This document shows positions 17,217-30,580 of a DNA stretch of 64,000 bases, in pieces. Position 1 is the stretch's first letter, and the number at the start of each line of letters is the position of its first letter. The stretch is from contig NC_092194.1 of the NCBI RefSeq assembly GCF_043641665.1, positions 11,571,298-11,635,297 of the forward strand. The letters are read 5' to 3'. This DNA comes from Enoplosus armatus (taxonomy: Eukaryota; Chordata; Actinopteri; Centrarchiformes; Enoplosidae). The notes under the pieces were generated by a model. That model searched no databases and was not told the DNA's origin. It was given only the letters and a program-made list of their open reading frames with translations. The position numbers were made by a program, and so were the translations under genes.

Positions 17217-17800
17217 ATTTTTAAAATGATATTTAAATTAAAATGAGACTGACACTAGACTGATATTTAATACAGCACCCTTAGCGATTTTGCTGTTACT
17301 CTGTCCGTGTCCACACAAGAGACCGGCCCCGCTCTGCATTCAAATAAATGCTGCATCCGAGCGTAAAAAGCAGACAGAGATGGCAAGTGAGAGCACTTTT
17401 TCATATGCTACATGAAGCCTCACACTGCATAGCGATGCAGGCTTTACATTCATGAGGAACTTGACTCAACTACGTGCTTTCAATGCACCAGTGTGTCCAA
17501 TCTACCTCGTCATCTGCTCCTATAGGAGGGGAGAGAGAGAGAACACTGTGGCCATTGAACACTGAACAATGTGAGAAAGAAAAAAAACAAGGGGGAAACA
17601 ATCTTTCAGCTCTCCATTTTCACCTGGGTTGACAGCTTTTACTGTGTGTAATTATATAATGTCACATCAAAGCATTGCATAAGACTCTATTTATATGCCT
17701 CACCTATGGCTGATGTGAAAGAAAGCTGCTAACAACTGTTAGCAGATCTGAGAGTGAGAGCAGCCCACACCATTTTTCCTCGCTCATGCTCATTCTCACT

Positions 17801-17826
17801 CACACACACACACACACACACACACA
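17801..17826. repeat. (CA)n microsatellite
   Basis: 13 CA units in rnf144a intron 1. They form the C-terminal poly-CV tail of the minus-strand open frame 18384-17800. Confidence 0.95.
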
Positions 17827-18569
17827 GATGAACATTATTTCACCACATGCACAAAGCTGTCCATCAGCTGATATACAAGAATGTGCCATCAAGCAATTAC
17901 ACAAGTCGGAGTGAGTGTGATGAAGAGCAGGAACTGAAGGCCACACTGTGTTCAGCTGGAGACGAAGGCAGGGCTGGAATAAGGGCCGAGGCCATGCTGA
18001 AGATATTCTACCTGAAGTCTGGGGACACGCCAATACAGCCAGATGTTCAACTGTGTCATTATTTGCTGCAGCAGAATTAATGTAGTGAGAAGCATGATAT
18101 GATACTAGCTGACTCGAACAAGCTTTGTCCCGACTGGCCTTATCAGCGAAACCTAATATAACCTCAAGTTTACTCTTGTCAACATTTCCGTCTGGCATAT
18201 TGCTGCGATAACTACATTTTGTCGTTGCTGTAATTGCATTTCGCACACAAATATGTATGTTCACAAAGCACGTGATTTCATTCACCTCAAAATCATATGT
18301 TGAATCGCCTGAAATCATGGCACAATGAACAGCAGCAGTAACAAAAAGAAGAAAAGTCTGTGCAGGGGATCTGAGTGAGCTCATGGTCTGTAATAAGCAC
18401 TTAGTGATCCTGCCCGGCTGCTCTTCCCTCCCCTGTTCCTTCCTGCATTTCCTCCCTCAAAAAAGGCCAGCCCTGCTCTTCATGGCCAATTAGTGGGGCC
18501 TTTAAGTTTTGTTTCTGTCATATCCTCTCTGTGTCCAGTGCTGCAGAGAAAATGAGAGAAACCGAGTAA

Positions 18570-18575
<6 letters not shown>

Positions 18576-18603
<28 letters not shown>
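18576..18603. repeat. (GA)n microsatellite
   Basis: About 14 GA units in rnf144a intron 1. Confidence 0.93.
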
Positions 18604-18606
<3 letters not shown>

Positions 18607-18742
18607 AGTGGCAACGTGCCAATTTCGTCCATTTTCCAGACTCCCTTGGCTCACCTTTACTGCCTGCTATTACTTCTTGTCACCTTGTTGTGAAAGCTCC
18701 CACTGGGCAACGGAACAAACAGGCAGAACAGATCACAGTGAC

Positions 18743-18743
<1 letters not shown>

Positions 18744-18782
<39 letters not shown>

Positions 18783-18790
18783 CACACACG
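18744..18790. repeat. (CA)n microsatellite, interrupted by CG
   Basis: A CA run with one CG interruption, in rnf144a intron 1. Confidence 0.93.
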
Positions 18791-21700
18791 CATGAAGACA
18801 AACATGGATCTTAAAATCAGACTGTAGATGAACAGAAACACACTGTAGGCTGAAGCAAAGTCTAACCTATTCTTATGTCCACACATTGCTGTAGCCTAAG
18901 AAATGCCTGTATAAAGTAGAAAAAGATCATGTGCTGCCTCTATAATCATGTAAATGAAATGATGTCACAGTGTCTGTGAGTTGTTAAATTGTATAGCAAT
19001 ACATTAAAGTGCTGGACTGCATTGTATTTAAAAATGTGTTCTGCCAGGACATTTGTATTATAGCAAAGTGTTTCTGTTGCATTATACTCTACATGGTGTT
19101 GCGTTCACTTCCTGGTGACAGCATGGAAGCATGGTTTGTAAATACACAATATGACCAATGTAGGGCACATAAGATCCTCCCACGAGCACTACAGTGAACC
19201 TAGAGTAGACCCTAACGCTCAGTCGTGCAAGAAGATAAATAATATGCAACGGTCTACCTGTTGATGGCCACCTGGAGAATAACTTTGAGTTCCAACACAG
19301 GGAATGAGGTTTACAACCTTTCTCTTAACTAGAGACATAAACATATCTGTGGAAACTGATGTATTGATATACTGATATGAGTAAATGATTCCTCTCAAAC
19401 AGTTGTGCGGAAGCAAAACCAAGAAGTACACTTAAGGCAAACAATTGAGTCACAATAAATAACAAAATACGTGTGAGTAAATGTACAACCCTTGTTATAT
19501 TTACATAGTATATTGGTGCTCATCTGTGCTGTCTTAAAACAAAATCAACGTGGGACATGTCACTACTAACATCACCTGATGAACACATAACATTGATAAA
19601 TGCCAGTGTCTATTTGGAGCACTTTTATTATAAGCAGAATGTAGGTCATGAGTTTATGTAGGCCATAGATTGATGTAAATCATACAGTACTGAAACAAAA
19701 CTAAGGTCATACTGTGCCCGGCCATAACCCACGCACTCAGGATGCCCCAGTGTGTTATTCTCTTGATCAACTATCGACTAACCACATTTATAACCTTAAG
19801 TACCAGTGCAGAGACTTTATTTTTGGGCGGCTCAATCGCTGAATGTGAAAGGTGACATGCCTTCGTGGAGGAACGGCGGTTGGGGACAGTCGCCGTCTGT
19901 CCTTGACATGGAGGGGGAGCGCTAAGAGGGCAGCTGAGAGTGGTGATAGGCCTAGTTTTTCCATGCCCTAAGGAGTTACACAATCACCCAGATGTATTTT
20001 GGCATCGTGAGTGGTGTGGAAAAGCTGTGTGTGTGTGTGTGTGTCGTGGTGCGTAGCAAGTCAAAGTCCATTTTGCAGTTTGGGTCAGACAGACACTGAC
20101 AGTGGTCATAGCTGGTTATGTAGGGCAAAAAAAACGTAGTCTCATGTCTACTTGGTTTCTTGCCATTTTTCTGCTGCAATGCAAGCTAAATATCCTCTCT
20201 CTCTATGCAGTTACTGCTGTGGTCTGCCTGAGATGGTTTGTGTTTACTTAACTTGCCAGTTCAGTTGGGTTTGTTGATAGTGATGACAACACTGAACAGG
20301 CTAAAGAAAAGCTAAGTAATCTCTTTTTTTTCTCAGTAATGCTAAATTTGTTATTTCTGATCTGGCAAACAGTGTCTAGTCCTTCTCCTCACAAGTGTTG
20401 CTACCACTCTCTATCAATAAATTCAATATTAAATAAATTAAATAAATCTATATACAACAGAAATCTACATCATAACCACTCCAGCACCAGGGCAGAGAAG
20501 TCTAGTGTGGCCTCAAGGATCAGTTCATACTCTTATCAGCATTCACTGATGGAGGGGTGAAAATGAGTCTGCAGTCACTTCAGAAGTCACAACGGCTTAA
20601 CATTTATTATGTTTGCAACATTGTCAACAGGTGGAGGAAACTGTGAGCTCTGCAAACACAGCAAAGCTATGCCACATTTACCACAAACCGCTGTCAGTCA
20701 GCAGAGACAACAATCTCACAATGCTGTGTTAATGCCGCCCAGTCGCAGAAACCATAAAAGCTGCCCTGAGACAAAAGACAGACACAAAACAGAGGAGCGA
20801 GTTGGGACAAAAAAAGAAAGAGGAAGGACGGAAGATGGGGGAGGAAACATCAGTGATCACGCAAAAACAAGAGTGAAATTGGGTAAAAAAGCAAAGACAG
20901 ACAGTAAGAAGATGCGAGGAAACGCAAGACATCATGTGAAATTGTAATAAAAAAAAGGGACTCTTTTCCACACCCCTGTAAACCTCTTAAGTAGGCCGTT
21001 AGGCAAATGAGCTGAGGCTTTGGCAGTACTTAATGACTGACTGTAAATATTCATGAGCTTTAGTAGCATTTTAAATGTTCTGTGTTTGTTCCTTGAAGTT
21101 TTAAAGAGTCTACATTGAAGAAAAAGTCGCTGCTTGCCTACGTGGACCCGGAGGTTGGTCGACACTCATTGACATTCAAGTTCCTTAAGCTCTTCTTCCA
21201 CTTGGTAGTGAGATTTGGAATGTTTTTTCCCCCCACTTGATGTTCATTTCCACACCCCAAATAACTTCTCAGTACCTGGTGGAGAAGGGACAGCGAATAA
21301 TACACACCCTTCCGTTCTGATTTCAGAAGAAAGAAAAACACCCTCAGACTTTGACGTATTGGTGAGCAACACGCACAGAGCAAAACATTCAGGCAAGTGG
21401 CTGAAGCAAGAGGCAGCTCACAAAGTCTTATTGTCCAGGGCGACATAGCCATAGACTGTACTGAACAAGGGTGACGAGATACAGTTCTCTGCAATACAAA
21501 GAATAATAAAGAACACAAAAAAACAAGATAAGACGACAAGAAGAACGTCCTTATTTGAGACGGCGGCAAATGACATCATATCTTGCCAACTCCACAAGAG
21601 CCTAAAACAAAGCTCTAAGCAGTGACAATAGGCTGGCTCTCCCCTCCAAAAAGCCATCTAGGCTCACGTTAGCGTCTCAGAAGCTAAGTGAAGACGACAG

Positions 21701-24700
21701 GCATGCCACATTGAGCCTATTTCTATTGACAGATGCAGAGAGCCCGAGCAAAGGGTTGACTTTGCTGGCAATCTGTTGTCACTCGCTGCTCTACAGCTTC
21801 AGTCATTATGTTTACATGTACACTATAACCAGATTACAGGGAATAATCTGATTAAGCTCTCAGGTCATTGTTGTAGATGTTCTGACAATCTTGAATGTTA
21901 CCTGTACTGTTTTTACATAAGCAAAACCTTACAAACACCCAGTCCCGACGGAGTACAAACATTTCTTCTAGCGGCCGGAAACCACTCACCTGACTGTAAA
22001 CATGTTTGGACTGAGCTGCTCTCTTATTTGTGTTATCATGGGAGGTTATTTTCAGTTTGTCATTAAGGACAGTTATATCCATCCATCCAATTCCCTTTAT
22101 ACTTCAAGCCAAAACAGAATCCAACAAAAATCAGCTGGCAAAACTTGCTGTTTTTGAGATTCACTCGATTTTGTTGGTTTATGTTGTTGGCTTAATTTTG
22201 ATTATTTCATAGTGGTTTTTCTGCCAGGTTTGGTTTTTTTTGCTTTCAGTTTCATCTTTGAAGTAAGCCTCATTAGAATTCCTTGTGAATTTCCATCCAA
22301 AACTAAAACTGTTGGTTGTTTGTTAATGGTGGATGAATAGATTTACTAAATGGACAGTTCTTTTCTCACAAAATAATCTAGATTTTCATCAACCCAGCAA
22401 ACAAACACAAGGTCACACAGCCACCGAGGGCAGCGGCTGAAAAACAATTAAGAGCTGTATTCACAGGCTGTCTGAAAGTGATGCAACTGGTGGACACTTA
22501 CACACACTTCTGGCAGCATTTCTGAGACAAACAAAAAGATGCCTAATGTCAAAAAGTGATTATATAGAGACACTGTTGGCAAGTGGGAGTATTTGATTAA
22601 AGTTAAGTAGAATGTGTGGCAGCCTATAGAAAACCTCTTATCAGAGCCACAAAAAGAGGTTAAATAGGATATTTGGTGAATTTGACCTAATGTAATTGGT
22701 ATTTCCACCACCTGTAGCCATGCTGCTACTTGCGTATAGCAACAATGCAATTCAGAAAATGCACCGAAATTTCATTCATGTATGTGTCAAAATCCAGTCA
22801 TGTTTACTAAATTCCTACCTTAAAGTTGACTGAGATAACCAGATTAAAATGTTTAAGACATGAATATTGCCTTTGCAGGTGACGCCATTTTCTGTTTACA
22901 CAGTTTTGTAAGTTTGATGGGCTGAGACGGACACTAACAACATGGTCTGTGTTTGACAACAAAGGAATGTGTTTCTAACTACAACAGTATGACTCTTTCA
23001 TGTGTTCTTAATAAAAAAAGAAAAATGACGATGGAGTCTGGCTACACAGGCAATAGTTGTCCGTAGAATTAGTTCTTGATAAAATCAGTTGTTGATAATA
23101 ATAAAAACTGGCAGCATTACTCTTTAATCATCAGACAGTGGGTCCTACTGTGACGTGATGTGAAAAATACACATACACACAGTCTCATAAAGACATTCAT
23201 TTTGGTGGAGGTCACTTGGAACACTGTGTTAGCACTCACTTAGGAATGAGCCCATACAATTGCTTTCTTTTACAACAAATGAGGAGGTTGAACATTCAGC
23301 GTGTGCCTGGCATATCTTCACTTTTAATGCACAGACTCTCTGTTGGATCCTTTGAGACTACATCAGCTTTATCAGACACACACACACACACACACCTCCC
23401 TGGGGACAAATCCACAATGCCACTGCACAATACCAACAGTTATTACACATGTGGAGGCTAAAGGAACTGAGCAGGTCGCAGCAAGATCTACAATAAGCTT
23501 ATACGTAATGAGAAAAGAAGTAAAAAACAGTATGCGCCATTTTATCTCACTTAGAAAGTGATTGCATAGTACTGACTGAGGCACTTAATTCGAGTTCTAT
23601 CATATCAATAGTTTCATCCTTTAACTGAAATGACTTTAATGAGAACGAGTGCAACTGCTGCACATTGAGGACTGCTGTCACAACTGGACAATAGAGGTTT
23701 CATAGGCACGGGAGGAGAGAGCCACTCCAACAGAGAGGCACTCAGAGCCTAATCTGCAGGGTAGGGTGACACTCTCACCAGCAGTGGGCTTAACAATTCA
23801 CACGCAATTTCAGTAATCGCTGAGTTAGGGCAATGCAGGCAAAACAAAAGGGTATAGACTTAAGAATTTTCAAGTTTTGTGTCTCATCCCAGGATCTCAT
23901 GCACCCACTTTTGCCTCATCTTACACACCTCGCCACAACAGCAGTTTGTCTCTCATTCTGCCCGGCAGCCCTCATCCTTGCTGTTGGTGAGCTGCTGCCT
24001 TGTAAAGCAAACCCAGTCTCTGAGTCCAACTGCAGGAGAATGGGAGGGAGGAAGCCAAAAACTACCTTAGGAAATGCGCTGACGTCCTGTTGTTGGGTCT
24101 GCTGCAGATACACAAAGGATGTAAACCCACAAAAAGAGAGGAGAGGAAACACTCAAAAAGGCAGATATCTCTGACTGACTTTACATTTCAAAAGAGTCTG
24201 AAACTGAGAAATTACAACACCATGGTGACACATTTAAAGGGAGTGCTATGAGCTCTGCTTGTATTCATCTATTCATCTTTTTTCACTGATTAAATTACAG
24301 TGCATGTGCTTTGCTGGTTACTTGGCCTTATTAAAGACTTCATAGCCCATATTCAGAAATGTTATATTACTTTTCAGGGGATTCAGATTTTTTAAGGTTT
24401 CTCTAGTCAGCCAGAGTAAAGGCCTGCCACAAGGGAGGCACTCGCTGTCAGGGTTGGGACATAACAGATTATACTACAGGGATATCAGATAGTATAAGCA
24501 TAGGAGGAATCTGATAAAACTATTATTTTCAGATAACCTGCCACTGCAGGTCAAACTCAAAGAACGAGCAGCCATAAAGGCACACTGATCAAATACTTTG
24601 CACTGCTTCATGTCCTCTGTTAAAAGTTGTACTTGAAAAAAACCTGCGGCTACTACAGCAGCTCAGAAATGTACATGTAACATCTCAGAAGGACAAGCAA

Positions 24701-27700
24701 AGCCCAGCCAAACATTTTCACACCAAGTTATAATCTTTAAGATTATCATGAAATCAAACCCTGCCCTTCTATATAGTAGCTTTTATTGGTAGTGGCAGAG
24801 TCCGCCATTCCCCCACTGGATTTAGATGTCCTACCAAAGAACGACGGATTCACAGGAAAATGATGTATGCATGTAATCCAGCACAATTTTATCTCATTGA
24901 TAACAGCCTCACTGTTTACTGTTCACTCTCTTTACACCGTACCAGAGCTTCTTCTGCTTCACATTCAAAGCCATCAACTGACCAAACATGTGACAGCTTT
25001 TATTGTGGAGCAGCCAAAGGAAACACAATGTGTTTGTCACCAGGGTTAGTGTGTGTAAGTGTGAGCGTTTGTGTAGAAGACAAGATGGCGGTCGCTTTCA
25101 GCATGTTTTGGACAGCGGATCATTTTTTATTTTTCCGAGAGAGTAATGGACCAAGAAGGAGCAGCCTCAGTGAGCTAAGCTTAGATAAAGAGTTGCAGGC
25201 GAAAGGCTGCACACCTCCACCTCCTCAGCAAGGTAGCCAACTTTATTGTGCCCTGCTGTTGGGTGGAAAACTACTCGCGCAGAGTGCAGCATGAATCAGA
25301 TCGCAGTTGCAATTACTTTTGACTAACTTCTTTATTAAAGACACCAAACTTTGTTTTGTGTGCGCTGTCAACAGAAACACTAGTTGCTCTTCTTCTGTAT
25401 TTCTGACAAAGTAGCTGTGTTTGCTGTAGTGTTAACCTGCACTTGCCATTACCACGGTAACCACTGGTCCTCAACCAGGACTGAAATCTTAAGAATTAAA
25501 CTTGTCTTGATAGAACTATAAGGCCGAAGGCACATAAAAATTGTCTGTGCTTAGACAGTTACTGTGTTCCAAGTATTAGTCAGGCCCTTCCAAAGGCAGA
25601 CAAAGTACTAGCAAGAATGTTAGATTTTAGGAGCATATGACCAAGGAATAACAGCAAGCTCAGTCGTAATGTAATAAGATCTCTCCTGAACGCTTTAGTC
25701 ACTGTGCTGTTCATCTGTTGTCTTCCCCCGTGGCATCGGCTCGTGCTTTATGGCACGCCAGGTTGCACCAGCTCTTGGCTCATCACCGGCACTCCCAGAT
25801 CCCGGCCTACCTCCTGACTCATCCACTTCTACCTCAGCTGGTGATTTCCAACATTTCTTTCAGAGAATGACTTTCAGCGGAGTACGAGCCTGAACGTGTT
25901 CGATTCTGCTGTTTTCATGTGTAGGTGGAGAGCATCAGTGGTAGAGACAGACGTAGTAAGAGCAAAGGGTTGGCTTATTCCCAGTTGAGCTGAAGTGTGA
26001 GTTGTACCCCTTTAATGAACATGAAACATGATTGTTGGACTATAGTCTATTGAGGCTACCGTAGGAGGAATAACTGTCTCCTCCAACTAAATATTTCTTC
26101 CTGACTTTTTTTCAAAATTAGTAACTTTAGTTACTCATGTAGAGTGAATGTGTGGGACGAACACCAAATTCAGAACTGCAAATGTTTTAGAAAGCTTTTC
26201 TAATTTTTTCTCCTTCCTGTAAAACTCCATTATAGCTGCACTGGAAATATCTCGACATAATGATGTTACATCATCTATATTCAGGGCATTTTCTGCAGGA
26301 GTCAGTAAAATCTACCACCAAATAAAAATGTATCCAGAGTTTCTGTGACATCTGTTTCTAAAAACATTTTGGCTGCGGTCCTCATTAGGCCGTCTGTATT
26401 TATATGTATAGATGGATGGAGCTAAAATATCACAGCATGAAAGCGACTCGACAGTCAGTATGACGCATACAGAGTGTTGGAAGGACAGTGCCAAATGGCT
26501 TTTTGTTTCAATGCCCGATGAAGATGAACACATAATTGTGAGCTCACAGGCAAAACCTGGATGTTCAGATGAAGTTCCGTTTTTTTTTCCTTGTCTAAAA
26601 TGGCCTGTGCTCGCTGCTTGTTTGTGTGGAACTCACTCAACCCGAAGGGCTTGCTGCAATTTACACATTCCTGAAATGCTAAATCGTGGAAAGTGTCAGA
26701 CGGTCAGCAGAATCTCTGGTGCATTCATTACATAACAGTGTCTCGCTTTAGGTGCCCTACCTGTCTGAGAGAATGGAGCTCTCGAGAACAGTTCAAAATG
26801 CAGTCAATGCCAAAAGCAGCCGCCTGGAAGAAGCACAGCACACACATGCGAGCATCACATAATGCTCTCATAACAATCCCCATCTCATCCCAACGCAGTC
26901 CTAACTAGCTGAACACAAGCCATTACACACAGGGCTAAAGCGATGAACATCATTTTTCAGGAGCTATTTAGAACTCAAGTGGTTACATTGCTGTCGGTGT
27001 GAACACCACCCTCCCCTCAACCCCCAGCCCCACACACAAAACACACACAGTACACCTGGAAACCGGCACCACCCTGAGCACTCTGAAATGGCATTTAAGC
27101 TGTTGCATAATCCTTGGCGACCTGACTGCACAAAGGCAGACTACAACCCCTGGAGTCAGATTACACCAAAATGACTTCTCTAGATGTGTAAATGTTACTA
27201 GAATAAAAGGAGCGATTCAACAAATGTGCACTGCAGTAATGTACTGCATATGTGAGACAGCTAAGTCGCTTTAGAAATGCCAGTTACCTAACCACGGACG
27301 TTTTACATTTGGAGTCGTCCTGCCCTAACAGACCCGCCTTAATTCACTGAAACCAGGTTTTAAGACTAAGGCAATGAGGAACTGACAGGGATTGAGTTTT
27401 AATTACTGGTTAAGTGTATTTAAACAAAATGGGTGTCACATTTCTAGATCAACTCCGTCTCAGGCCGACTAATCTCCTTAACATTAGGTGCTGCTGGGTG
27501 ATCTACAGTAGAGCTGAGTTATAACTCTTACACAGGCAGGCAGAGAGCCTGGAAATGTGTCTCAGACTGATTCAAGCCTGGAAAACCACAGCGCTTCCTT
27601 GTTTATTCCCCAAACACACTTGTGTGATTGCTACAGAATGTAAAATGACATCCGACAAATCAAAAGGGCCACAAAGTATGTACAGCAGGCGACAGTTTCA

Positions 27701-29431
27701 ACTCTTACTGTATTATTTTCATCCATGTAGTGCCATCATCACCACAGCATACAACTACAAATGTGTCACATGCTTTGCTTTGCGTCAATGTAAAACAAAT
27801 CTAGTGACAGACTTCCCTGCAATGAGAATATCTCTTATCATCACAAAAACATGTTCAGCAGGGATCTTTTTCAAATCGTAGCAGTAATATCTTTCAGTAC
27901 ATGGCAATGCCAAGGCCGGGCAGACCCACAGAAGGCTTCGATAAACATTAAGTCTTCACTGAGAGAGGGCCTGTGCTGCTCTGTGAAGCTAACACGGCCC
28001 ACCAAGACAATCACAGCCCCTCCTTGTTTATATATAACGGCCTTCATATGTGCACGCATGTGTACATATGCCTTTCCATGTACATTCCTGTGCGTGTATT
28101 TTTGACCATGGCTGTACTCCCCCTCGACTAGAACGCACGCCGAGGTCTGGGCATCACAACCTCATTCTTTCTCACTCCTAAGTAAACTCATCTCCCCTCT
28201 CCTTTGGGAACGGTCTGACTGCCGCCGGTCACTCTGAGGAATGTGTTACTGTTTTGTACGAAACATCTTTCTCTTGTTTTTGAACAAATCTGCAGTGGGC
28301 AGCGAATAGTGGCTTGACGCATTTCCTCCCCCGATGGGAACGGGCTCTTTCTGAGGAGAACGGGAGGGAGATAAAAAAGTGTATCACAACATCGCCTGCG
28401 AAACTCCATGTGGAATAAACAACATTCCCTTAATGTGTCCAATGTGTGTGTGAGAGAAAGAGTGTGTGTTACACTATGTGGCTCCTGGCTGGAAGCATGA
28501 CATCGGAGAGATAATCAATAGCACACAATGAGAGGGATCTTAAAAGCCAAGGTTTACAACAGGATGGACCTCCATATGTAGAATGTATTTCATGAAGCTG
28601 GACAAAAACAGGCACTTAAACACATCGTGAGGAAGTGAACCAGTTTTTCCCCCTACATACTGACGTCTGACATTTAATGGACAAATTAGTTTTACAGCAT
28701 ACTGACAGTATTTTGAAAAGGATAGTCAGTCTCTGTACAATACAAACATGTCAGCCTACCTGAGAGGAGATAAGACAGCGTGAGAGACGAGAACACTGTG
28801 TACAGGTAGGACAGACATTAGAAATTAATTTCATGTGCCACACACACACCTCACAGCCTTGACCTGTGCTGGCAGCAGGGACGCTGTGTTTGTCTAGTAG
28901 CCTGGTTTCATAGCTATGCCTATAATCTGACTGTACCCTGAGGGGGGACCTGCTGCTTAAAATGGAAATAGCAGGGCAGTGAGTGACCTTTCAGAGCTCA
29001 GTGGAGCCATCCACTCTGAGCGTGTTGTGCTTGGAGTTCAGATGCAACACTCTGCAGCTGCTGCATGGGAGGCGAATATGATTTAAAGGCTGTGGTGAAC
29101 AACAATTGCAGCAACTCTGATCAGGTGTCAGCAACGCACACACACAGACGGTAACGACACACACGCATCGAAAGCCTCACTGATGTCATTCTGAAGCAGC
29201 TCCCTGCAGCCAGTGCGTTGTCATCTATTTACCACAGCTGTTTGCCCAACAAAGAGTTAAAAAGCTTCACACTTACAGCTAACAAGTCACCACAGACATC
29301 TCGAACAGTACAGCACATCATGCTGTAAAAAGGAGGAAATGGCGAAAATAAAATGCGACAGCAGTTTCTAGTTTCTAGGCTGAGAGATGATCAGCTGCTG
29401 CGTCCCGCTGAATAAAAGCACAGAACCTTAC

Positions 29432-29900
29432 CTGGCTTTCTGAGATAACGCCGTCTTGATGGTGTAACCTCAGGAAAGGTTGAGAAGATGATCTCCTGAA
29501 TTGGATTAACGAAGTGGCGGCCAACCAGTCAGGCGGTGGAGGAGGAAGAGGAGCAGGAGGAGGAGGAGGAGGAGGCTATCTCTGAAGGGGTGATGCCCAT
29601 GTTCATAATGAGTCCCTCCAACGTCGGGGTGGAAACATTTGACCCGCTACTGTCGCCTACAGCGCGTGAGATCAGGCCCCGGGGGGGAGGGAAGAAAACG
29701 AAACAGAAAACAGCGTAGATAAATAAGCAAACCAGAGGGAAACACAAGCTGCAACTGACACTCTCCTCTCTGTTTTGCTTGACAGCGGGATCTGTTTGTA
29801 CACCGGAACAGCGCTCTTCTCTCGGTTGCAGAAGAGTGCGCAGCGTCCAGCCGTCCGCCCGCAACACAAAATCCTGCGGTAACCAAGAGTCTTGTTGCAA
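29432..29900 (-). promoter_or_regulatory. rnf144a: rnf144a non-coding 5' exon and GC-rich promoter region (5' limit uncertain)
   Basis: A strong donor reads CCAG|gtaagg on the minus strand, with the last exon base at 29432. No coding exon is expected here, so I interpret it as the 5' UTR exon of rnf144a. The sequence from about 29500 to 30060 is unusually GC- and CpG-rich for the window, as expected of a broadly active TATA-less promoter. The transcription start cannot be set; 29900 is only a working limit. A GGA-rich repeat lies at 29537-29574. Open frames within it on both strands look like by-products of GC content. Confidence 0.6.
29537..29574. repeat. (GGA)n purine-rich tract
   Basis: Imperfect GGA triplets in the presumed 5' UTR or promoter of rnf144a. 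They would read as a CCT-rich tract in the minus-strand transcript. Confidence 0.85.
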
Positions 29901-30072
29901 AGATTCCGGGGGCGGTGTGTTTACCTCTGCGCCGCTCCTGCTGTATTGCTCGTTGGGAAATCAGCTGCTTCGCACTGGAGAGACGCCATTTGTGCGTGAG
30001 AGGCTTCCAGTCTGCCGTCCTGCGCTGCCGCTTTAAGGAGGGCTCAGCACCCACCCACCGTTTCACAAACAG

Positions 30073-30089
30073 CAGCGCCCCCTGCTGTC
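30073..30089 (-). promoter_or_regulatory. CTCF-like site A
   Basis: The minus strand reads GACAGCAGGGGGCGCTG, which fits the vertebrate CTCF core CCASYAGRKGGCRS with only the first base off. It lies just upstream of the GC-rich rnf144a promoter. Occupancy is unknown. Confidence 0.5.
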
Positions 30090-30142
30090 AAAACGCTGCA
30101 ATCGCCTTTTATAAGGGTCCTAATGACAAACATAGTTGCTCG

Positions 30143-30160
30143 CCTCCCTCTAGTGGCAGG
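30143..30160 (-). promoter_or_regulatory. CTCF-like site B
   Basis: The minus strand reads CCTGCCACTAGAGGGAGG, close to the CTCF core with one central mismatch (GGGA for GGGC). It has the same orientation as site A, about 70 bp away. Confidence 0.4.
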
Positions 30161-30195
30161 CCATGTAGTCGTGTAGACATCTTGTTTATCTTATT

Positions 30196-30251
30196 CCAGC
30201 ACCTTTAGGCTGCCCTTTAATTGGTCAGAATGGAAGAAGGCGACCTTTCAT
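30196..30251 (+). repeat. 56-bp direct repeat, left copy
   Basis: It begins CCAGCACCTTTAGGCTGCCC and continues TTTAATTGGTCAGAATGGAA. The right copy begins exactly 1320 bp downstream with the same spacing and scattered substitutions. Confidence 0.85.
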
Positions 30252-30580
30252 ACATTTATAGTTTACGTTATATAATTTAGGGCAGTGATATCTAGCCATG
30301 CACATACTGTGGTTTGCAGATAGTTAGTTTTGAGATGCTGGACAAATAATACAACCCTAATACAATGGAGGTGAACAGAATTTAGTTTCTGGTGTGATAT
30401 TTCTATGTACCAATAGCTACATTTCATATGCCTCCACTGTATTGGGTGGAGCCAGGGTGACAGACAAATAAAAACTGAAGTGAATTTGTGTGAGTGAGTC
30501 CACCCTTTAAAAAAAGTCAGCTGATTTTCATGAACGCTCCAGACCCTCGAGCCTGCAGAGTCCCCAGCAAAATGAGATTC

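Larger units (their letters stand above)
13121..29431 (-). other. rnf144a: rnf144a intron 1 (about 16 kb)
   Basis: The interval between the non-coding exon ending at 29432 (donor gtaagg) and the coding-exon acceptor at 13121-13122. It could contain extra non-coding 5' exons, which I cannot identify by eye. It holds microsatellites at 14072-14148, 17801-17826, 18576-18603 and 18744-18790, a MITE-like copy at 17035-17216, and two open frames of uncertain status (18384-17800 minus; 24860-25294 plus). No recognisable protein family is encoded in it. Confidence 0.75.

Noticed and set aside
21138..21569. 143-codon minus-strand frame in rnf144a intron 1
   Set aside because: Phe/Leu/Ser-rich from T-rich sequence, no domain, no splice-site support.
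29647..30066. 139-codon minus-strand frame over the rnf144a promoter
   Set aside because: Arg/Pro-rich composition typical of GC-rich DNA, no domain, and it overlaps the CTCF-like sites and presumed transcription start area.
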